This document shows positions 50,090-55,308 of a stretch of DNA of 55,308 nucleotides, one piece after another. This stretch comes from Deltaproteobacteria bacterium. Lineage in GTDB: Bacteria; Desulfobacterota; Binatia; JACPRU01. Below the pieces are notes generated by a model. It had not been told where the DNA came from, searched no databases, and saw only the letters and a program-made list of their open reading frames with translations. The position numbers and the translations under genes are program-made. The DNA lies in assembly GCA_016189835.1 (NCBI GenBank), contig JACPRU010000037.1:1-55308 (forward strand), in the 5' to 3' direction. Positions within the stretch are counted from its first letter, which is position 1, and each line of letters starts with the position of its first letter.

Positions 50090-52419
50090 CCGACGTGCCG
50101 CGAGCGACCACGCGAGGGCCGCGCGGCGCGCTGCTCGCCGTCGGCTTGTCCGTGGTCCCTCTGTTGGCCTGCGCGAGCTTTCTCGGCGCCGATCTCGTCC
50201 CCGTCCATCGCGACCTGCTGGTCTTCGTCCTGCCCTTCAAGCACTTCCTCGCCGCCTCGCTGCGCAGCGGGGAGATCCCTCTGTGGAATCCGTGGATCTT
50301 CCTGGGCACGCCCTTTCTCGGCAGCCTGCAAGCGGGAGTCTTCTACCCGCCGAGCCTGCTCGTCTCGCTGCCGTTCCCCCTCGGCTTCGATCTGCTGCTC
50401 GTCTTCCACTACGAGCTCGCGCTGATCGGCATGTGCCTCTTCCTGCGCGATCGCGGCCTGGCGCCCGCCGCCTCGGCGGTGGGCGGCCTGACCTTCTGCC
50501 TGGGCGGGTACCTGGTCTCGCTGCTCAGTCTGACGAATCACCTGCAGAGCGCCGCCTGGGCGCCCTGGTTGCTGATCGCCTGGCGCCGCTGGACCGCGAC
50601 CCGTTCGGTGGCCGGCTGGCTCGCGGTGGCTGCCGTGATCGTCCTCCAGTTGCTCGCCGGCTCGCCGGAGCATCTCCTGATGACCATCGCCGCGGCGGTC
50701 TGCTGCCGGTGGCTCGAGGGGTCTCGAGGATGGGCGTCGCTCGGCGAGCACGCGGCGATGCTGGCGGCAGCCTGCGGGCTGGCGGCGGCCGCCGCCGCGT
50801 TCCAGATCCTCCCCACGATCGAGTATCTCGGCGAATCGACGCGCAGCGATCCGATCGACGCGGCCCAGGTCTTCCACTGGTCCCTGCAGCCCGTCTCGCT
50901 GCTCGGCCTGCTGTTCCGCGACGTCCCCCGGACAGCGGTCGAGCCGTTGATCGGGAGTCTCTATCCGGGCGTCGCCTCCCTCTGTCTGGCCGTCGCGGCC
51001 CTGTCGCGCCCTCGCGGCCGGCCCTGGCTCGTCATCGCCGCCGCCGGCCTGGTTCTCGCTTTCGGCGACCGCTTGCCCGTCCTGCCGCTGCTCCACGACC
51101 TGGCGCCGGAGCTGTTCGCCCGATTTCGCTACCCGGAGAAGTTCTACTTCCTGGTCCACCTCGGGGTCGCGATCCTCGCCGCCGAAGGTGCCGATCTCGT
51201 GGTCCGCGCCGACCCGCGCGCGCGACGTCCGGCGACGCTCACCGCGGTATCGTGCGGGCTCGCCGGTGCGATCGTCTTCTGGCTGCACGGGGCGGAGCAG
51301 CCCGTCGCCGCCGGGCGGGATCTCGCGGCCGGTCTGATTCACCTGCTCGCGGTCCTCGGCGTCTTCATCGCGCTGCTCGGCTTACGGCGCGCAGACTGGA
51401 TCGGACGCGGCAGCTTCGCCGCTCTCCTCCTCGCTCTGGTCGCCGTCGACCTCGTGCCGATCAGCGGCATTGCGGCGCAGACCGCATCGTGGAGCGAACT
51501 GTCGTCTCGGCCCGCGATCATCGACGTCGAAGAGATGCGCTCGTCGCACCAGCGCATCTTCCATTATCAGGCGCACCGGCCCGCCGCGGCGGGCGATGGA
51601 GGGTCCGTCGCCGGATGGCCCGCGGCTCCCGGCGACGAGGGAGTCGCGCAGCTGTGGTCGGCCCTCTTCGGAGACGTCGGGATGGTCTACGGCGTCGCCA
51701 ACTTGAGCGGCGCCGAAGGCTTCCTGCCGAAATCGGTCGAGCTGCTGCTCGGCGTCCTGCCGCGCTTGTCCAGAGAGGCCGCGCTGCAATTGCTGCGCGC
51801 CTTTTCCATCGCCTACCTGGTCGGCCCCGATGCGCGCGAATCCCCGTCCCTCCAGCCCGTCGAGCCGCGGCAGCCTTCTCGCTATTTCGCTTATCGCCTG
51901 CGCGATGCGCTACCCATCGCCTACCTCGCGTCGCGCTTGCGGCGGATCCCGGACGGCGCGGCCGCTCTCGAAGCCATCGCCGCCCCGGGCTTCGAGCTCG
52001 GCGTCGAGGCCGTGGTCAGCGAGCTGCCGCCGGGCTGGAGCGAGCCGGTCGGGGAGCACCGCCGTGGAGCGGTTGCGGTGCTCTCGTACGGCGATGACGC
52101 GGTTCGGCTCCGTGCGAGCTGCCGCGAGGGCGCCTTCCTGGTCCTGAACGACGCGTTCTTCCCGGGTTGGGAAGCGCGGGTCGATGGTGCAAGAGTAGAG
52201 ATCATCCGTACCAACGCCCTCGTGCGTGGCATTGCCCTCGCCGCCGGTGACCATGACGTCGACTTCGTCTATCGTCCGCGCTCCCTGCGATGGGGAGCTT
52301 TGATCTCCGGGGCCGCACTGATCCTCGCCGCCGCGCTGGGAGCGGCGGTCGGCCGCGTGCCGGGACGCCGTGGAGCGGCGCCCGCCGTCGAGATTCGCCG
52401 AGAAGGATCTCGGCATTGA
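50086..52419 (+). CDS. YfhO-family membrane protein, copy 5
   Basis: This 777-residue protein is the shortest of the array. It has HRDLLVFVLPFKHFLAASL, PLWNPWIFLGTPFLGSLQ, SPEHLLMTIA, FRYPEKFYFLVHLG and the tail motif NDAFFPGWEARVDG (about residue 688). The TTG at 50086 overlaps the previous stop (TTGA) but is only three bases from GAGGAGG. A GTG at 50095, twelve bases from it, is the alternative. The end overlaps the ligase gene by four bases. Confidence 0.83.
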   Translation: MTDVPRATTRGPRGALLAVGLSVVPLLACASFLGADLVPVHRDLLVFVLPFKHFLAASLRSGEIPLWNPWIFLGTPFLGSLQAGVFYPPSLLVSLPFPLGFDLLLVFHYELALIGMCLFLRDRGLAPAASAVGGLTFCLGGYLVSLLSLTNHLQSAAWAPWLLIAWRRWTATRSVAGWLAVAAVIVLQLLAGSPEHLLMTIAAAVCCRWLEGSRGWASLGEHAAMLAAACGLAAAAAAFQILPTIEYLGESTRSDPIDAAQVFHWSLQPVSLLGLLFRDVPRTAVEPLIGSLYPGVASLCLAVAALSRPRGRPWLVIAAAGLVLAFGDRLPVLPLLHDLAPELFARFRYPEKFYFLVHLGVAILAAEGADLVVRADPRARRPATLTAVSCGLAGAIVFWLHGAEQPVAAGRDLAAGLIHLLAVLGVFIALLGLRRADWIGRGSFAALLLALVAVDLVPISGIAAQTASWSELSSRPAIIDVEEMRSSHQRIFHYQAHRPAAAGDGGSVAGWPAAPGDEGVAQLWSALFGDVGMVYGVANLSGAEGFLPKSVELLLGVLPRLSREAALQLLRAFSIAYLVGPDARESPSLQPVEPRQPSRYFAYRLRDALPIAYLASRLRRIPDGAAALEAIAAPGFELGVEAVVSELPPGWSEPVGEHRRGAVAVLSYGDDAVRLRASCREGAFLVLNDAFFPGWEARVDGARVEIIRTNALVRGIALAAGDHDVDFVYRPRSLRWGALISGAALILAAALGAAVGRVPGRRGAAPAVEIRREGSRH

Positions 52420-53687
52420 AGCCGGCTCCCCGACAGCGCTCGATCGCCCTGTTCGGCGTGGGGCTCCTGGTCCCCCTGCTGGGCGGCGGCAACGTTCTCG
52501 TCTCGCTGGAGCCGGAACCGGCGATCCGCTATCTCGCGCTCGCCCTCGTGGCGCTCGCCGGGCTGTTCGTCGCCACCAGGCTGGGGAGAGCCGTCGACCC
52601 GCCGGCGGCTCCGACGGCGGCGCTCGTCGTGCTCGTCTGCTGGTGGAGCGCGGCTCAGATCCTGCGGGCCTCGGGGCCGCGCGCGGCGTTGGAGGCGGAG
52701 GGGCTGTTTTGCGCCGCCCTGCTGTACGCCCTGTTGTCGTGGCAGCCGCCGCTGCTTGGCGAGATCCGGGCCTGGATCGCCGGCCTGCTGCTCGGGGCGC
52801 TGGTCACGGCCGCATACGGCCAGTACCAGTACTGGGTGATGTTCCCGCGCTTGGCTCCGCTGATCCGGGAGCTCGGCGGCACGCCCAGGCTCTACGTCAA
52901 CGCCAATTTCTACAACTCGAATTGCTATGCCGCGTTCCTGGCGGGCGTGATCCTGCTCTGCGTCGGCTTCGCGCCGCGGGGCGGGGCGCGCTGGCAGCCG
53001 TTCGCCTCGGCGCTCGCCGTCACGACGCTGGCGATCACGCTGCTCCTCAGCCAATCTCGCGCCACCCTCTTGCTGCTGGTCATCGCCGGGGGCGCCTTCG
53101 CTCTCGGCAGCGGACGGAGACTCACCTGGCGCCGGTCTCTGGCCGGTGCCGCGGCGCTGGTCGTGGCGGCGTCGGCGTTGCTCGCCAAGCTGAGCCTCGA
53201 GGAGCTCTGGCAGGTCGGCTGGCGCGGCCGCGTGGCCATCTGGCAGGGCGGCCTGCGCATGATCGAGCAGCACTGGCTGCTGGGAGTCGGACTCGGCCGC
53301 TTCTGGGACTACTTCGAGCAGTACCGGATCGACACGTACTACACCCGCTATCCCCACAATTTTTTCCTCGAAGTGTTCGCCGAGCTGGGGATCGTCGGCG
53401 CCGGGGCGCTGCTCGGCTGGCTGGTTCCATCGCTCGTGCGGGCGGTCCGCGGCTACCGTCGCGCGGCACGGCTGCCGCCGCAGCACCCGGGCCGCCGGGG
53501 CGCGACGGCGGTGGCGGCCGCGGTCGGCCTGCTCACGCTCCACGGACTCCTCGACATCGACTGGCACGCTCCGGCGAACCCCATCTTGCTGTTCGCCCTG
53601 CTCGGCATCGGCCAGCATCTCGATCGCTTCTCGAACCCGGCGCAGTGCGCCGCGCCGAGGCCAGCTCGGCAAGCGGGGGCACCATGA
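52416..53687 (+). CDS. O-antigen ligase / O-oligosaccharyltransferase family (Wzy_C) membrane protein
   Basis: The 423-residue protein has about eleven helices. The Wzy_C core is visible as LLLSQSRATLLLLVIAGG (the conserved Arg of the family) and, after a periplasmic loop, WRGRVAIWQGGLRMIEQHWL with GVGLGRFWDYFEQYR and YPHNFFLEVFAELGIVGA (conserved His). The family includes WaaL, Wzy-like enzymes and PilO/PglL-type transferases that attach glycans to pilins. Sequence alone does not decide which. The TTG at 52416 overlaps the preceding stop (TTGA); an AGAAGGA site precedes it. Confidence 0.85.
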   Translation: MKPAPRQRSIALFGVGLLVPLLGGGNVLVSLEPEPAIRYLALALVALAGLFVATRLGRAVDPPAAPTAALVVLVCWWSAAQILRASGPRAALEAEGLFCAALLYALLSWQPPLLGEIRAWIAGLLLGALVTAAYGQYQYWVMFPRLAPLIRELGGTPRLYVNANFYNSNCYAAFLAGVILLCVGFAPRGGARWQPFASALAVTTLAITLLLSQSRATLLLLVIAGGAFALGSGRRLTWRRSLAGAAALVVAASALLAKLSLEELWQVGWRGRVAIWQGGLRMIEQHWLLGVGLGRFWDYFEQYRIDTYYTRYPHNFFLEVFAELGIVGAGALLGWLVPSLVRAVRGYRRAARLPPQHPGRRGATAVAAAVGLLTLHGLLDIDWHAPANPILLFALLGIGQHLDRFSNPAQCAAPRPARQAGAP

Positions 53688-54676
53688 TCGCCACGATCAC
53701 CGCGTTCGTCCTCTCCGCGCTGGCGGCGCTCTACATCACGCCGCTCATGCGCCGCGCCGCGATTCAGTTCGGGATCGTCGACGAGCCGGACGGCCGACTG
53801 AAGACCCACGCCGAGCCGGTTCCCTATCTCGGCGGCCTGGCCGTGTTCCTCGCCTTCTTGATCAGCCTCGCGGTCGTCTTCGAGTTCAGCCATGCCGTGC
53901 TCGGCATCCTGCTGTCGGGGACTCTCATGTTGCTGGTGGGGCTCATCGACGATCTCGGCGTGCTCTCGCCGCTGGAGAAGCTGGCCGGACAATCGGTGGC
54001 GGTGGCCGTGCTCATCAAGGCCGGCATCTTCATCAAGCTCGTCTTCATTCCCCCGCTGGCCGCGTTCCTGCTTTCCGCGCTCTGGCTCCTCACCGTCACC
54101 AACGCGCTGAACTTCATGGACGTCATGGACGGATTGGCGGCCGGAGTCGCCATGATCGCCGCGCTGTTCCTGGCGGGAATCGCGGTCCGGCACGGGGAGC
54201 CGATGGTGGCGGTGATGGCGGCGTCGCTCGCCGGAAGCCTGCTCGGCTTCCTGCGCTTCAATTTTTCACCCGCACGGATCTATCTCGGAGACTCCGGGAG
54301 CCTGTTCATCGGCCTCACGTTGGCGGCGCTGGCGATGAACGTCGGCTATACGACGAAGAACGACCTCGGCATGCTCACCCCGGTGCTCCTCCTCGGCGTG
54401 CCGCTCTTCGACCTCGCGTTCGTGTCGCTGGTTCGACTGGAGAAGGGCCTCTCGCCGTTTCACGGCAGCCCGGATCACGTCGCCTTGCGGCTCAAACGTG
54501 CGGGCCTGAGCGTCGTGCGAACGGTGGGGGTCACCTATGCCGCCGGCCTTCTCCTGGCCTTGTCGGGGATCGCGCTGATGGACGCCCCGGACAACCGCAC
54601 GGCGGCGCTGCTCGTGGCCTGCATCGCGGCGGTGCTCCTTGCAGTCGCGGCGGGCGTCCGGAAAATCGGGGGCTGA
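53684..54676 (+). CDS. polyprenyl-phosphate N-acetylhexosamine-1-phosphate transferase (WecA/MraY family)
   Basis: This 330-residue enzyme has about eleven helices. It has the signature acidic motifs of the family: GLIDDLGVLSPLEKL (DD motif), TNALNFMDVMDGLAAG (NxxNxxDG), FSPARIYLGDSGSLFIG, and the last cytoplasmic loop with HGSPDHVALRL. Such proteins move a sugar-1-phosphate from a UDP-sugar to undecaprenyl phosphate and start glycan chains. PVPYLGGLAVFLAFL near the N-terminus is typical of the WecA/RgpG branch. MraY itself is expected in a cell-wall cluster instead. The ATG overlaps the ligase stop (ATGA). Confidence 0.92.
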   Translation: MIATITAFVLSALAALYITPLMRRAAIQFGIVDEPDGRLKTHAEPVPYLGGLAVFLAFLISLAVVFEFSHAVLGILLSGTLMLLVGLIDDLGVLSPLEKLAGQSVAVAVLIKAGIFIKLVFIPPLAAFLLSALWLLTVTNALNFMDVMDGLAAGVAMIAALFLAGIAVRHGEPMVAVMAASLAGSLLGFLRFNFSPARIYLGDSGSLFIGLTLAALAMNVGYTTKNDLGMLTPVLLLGVPLFDLAFVSLVRLEKGLSPFHGSPDHVALRLKRAGLSVVRTVGVTYAAGLLLALSGIALMDAPDNRTAALLVACIAAVLLAVAAGVRKIGG

Positions 54677-55308
54677 TGGCGCCGGAACGGGACCCCGTCT
54701 TGATCGTCGGCGCCGGCCTCGCGGGGCTCAGCGCAGCTTACAGCCTCGGCCATCGGCCCTACCTGCTCGTCGAGCGTGAAGCGGAGGTGGGCGGCCTCTG
54801 TCGCTCGATTCGCGAGGGCGGCTTCACGTTCGACTACACCGGTCACCTGCTGCACATGAGGCGGCCGGAGATTCGCCGGCTCGTGTTCGACCTGCTCGGC
54901 GAATCGGCGTTCGTGAAGATCGATCGCCGGTCGGGAATCTACTCGCACGGCACCTACACCGACTACCCGTTCCAGGTGAATACCCACGGTCTGCCGCGGC
55001 CGGTGGTGCGCGAGTGCGTGATGGGATTTCTCGCGACGCTGCAAGCGCCGCGGCGCTGCGGCGAAGACGCCAGCTTTCGGGAATGGGCGCTCGCCACCTT
55101 CGGCCCCGGCATCTGCAAGCATTTCATGCTCCCCTACAACGAGAAGCTGTTCCGCGCCGATCTCGCATCGCTCACCGCCGATTGGGTGTCCTGGTCGATC
55201 CCGAAGCCGGCGTGGGAAGACGTGGTGCGCGGCGCGCAGGGAACCAACCGCCGAACCTTCGGCTACAATCCGAGCTTCCTCTATCCGGCGGCCGGGGGCA
55301 TCGATCAC
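54676..55308 (+). CDS. FAD-dependent oxidoreductase, protoporphyrinogen oxidase/UDP-galactopyranose mutase-like (cut by right edge)
   Basis: The first 211 codons of a flavoprotein are present. The N-terminal FAD site is VLIVGAGLAGLSAAYSLG, followed by VEREAEVGGLCRSI and FDYTGHLLHM. The substrate domain has YTDYPFQVNTHGLPRPVV, MLPYNEKLFRADL and FLYPAAGGID at the edge. The pattern matches a family often annotated as NAD(P)/FAD-binding, related to UDP-galactopyranose mutase and common in polysaccharide clusters. A sugar-nucleotide or polyprenyl-sugar reaction is inferred from context. Its ATG shares one base with the stop of the WecA-like gene. Confidence 0.8.
   Translation, partial: MAPERDPVLIVGAGLAGLSAAYSLGHRPYLLVEREAEVGGLCRSIREGGFTFDYTGHLLHMRRPEIRRLVFDLLGESAFVKIDRRSGIYSHGTYTDYPFQVNTHGLPRPVVRECVMGFLATLQAPRRCGEDASFREWALATFGPGICKHFMLPYNEKLFRADLASLTADWVSWSIPKPAWEDVVRGAQGTNRRTFGYNPSFLYPAAGGIDH

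Noticed and set aside
54535-55308. 257-codon minus-strand frame at the right edge
   Set aside because: It is antisense to the FAD oxidoreductase, whose FAD-binding motif is unmistakable on the plus strand.

Overview
The window is GC-rich DNA (by eye about two thirds G+C), densely coded, with many start/stop overlaps of 4 bases and many GTG/TTG starts. I see no rRNA, tRNA, CRISPR array, transposase or integrase. The gene order aroE-pilB-pilT-pilC-pilS/R-pilA and the type of pilin resemble deltaproteobacterial genomes such as Geobacter. The cyclic glucan synthase, complete suc operon and many polytopic glycosylation proteins fit a free-living Gram-negative bacterium of the Desulfobacterota/Myxococcota/Binatota sort. 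That taxonomic reading is an inference from synteny.

Left part (1-25918, almost all minus strand): an N-terminal fragment of a cyclic beta-1,2-glucan synthase runs off the left edge. Next comes a 2-oxoglutarate dehydrogenase cluster (sucA-sucB-lpd) with an NnrU-like membrane protein behind it. Three copies of a roughly 92-base structured repeat fill its intergenic gaps. Upstream lie an epoxide-hydrolase-like alpha/beta hydrolase, malQ, an HtrA protease, xthA and a SEC-C protein, the last four tightly coupled. Then follow a 68-residue orphan, a methyltransferase preceded by a gene remnant or leader ORF, and a plus-strand exported LolA-like protein. The heat-shock block grpE-dnaK-dnaJ continues into a periplasmic binding/PBP-activator-like protein, thiL and larB.

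Middle part (26019-41163, plus strand): recO, which has no ordinary start codon at the expected place; an ArnT-like GT-C membrane protein coupled to a first YfhO-family protein; pyruvate phosphate dikinase; aroE; and a type IV pilus operon. The pilus regulator is a single protein in which the membrane/PAS sensor half of PilS is joined directly to the AAA+/Fis half of PilR. The histidine kinase and receiver are both missing. A GG-N10-GC (sigma-54) promoter precedes pilA.

Right part (41293-55308, plus strand): one apparently coupled operon of four further YfhO-family giants, a second GT-C-like protein between copies two and three of that array, a Wzy_C O-antigen ligase/O-oligosaccharyltransferase, a WecA/MraY-type phosphoglycosyl transferase and an FAD oxidoreductase cut by the right edge. 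Together these look like a lipid-linked glycan assembly and decoration system directly behind the pilin gene. The most interesting items are the one-protein PilS-PilR hybrid with its likely sigma-54 target, the tandem YfhO operon, and the suc-locus repeat family.
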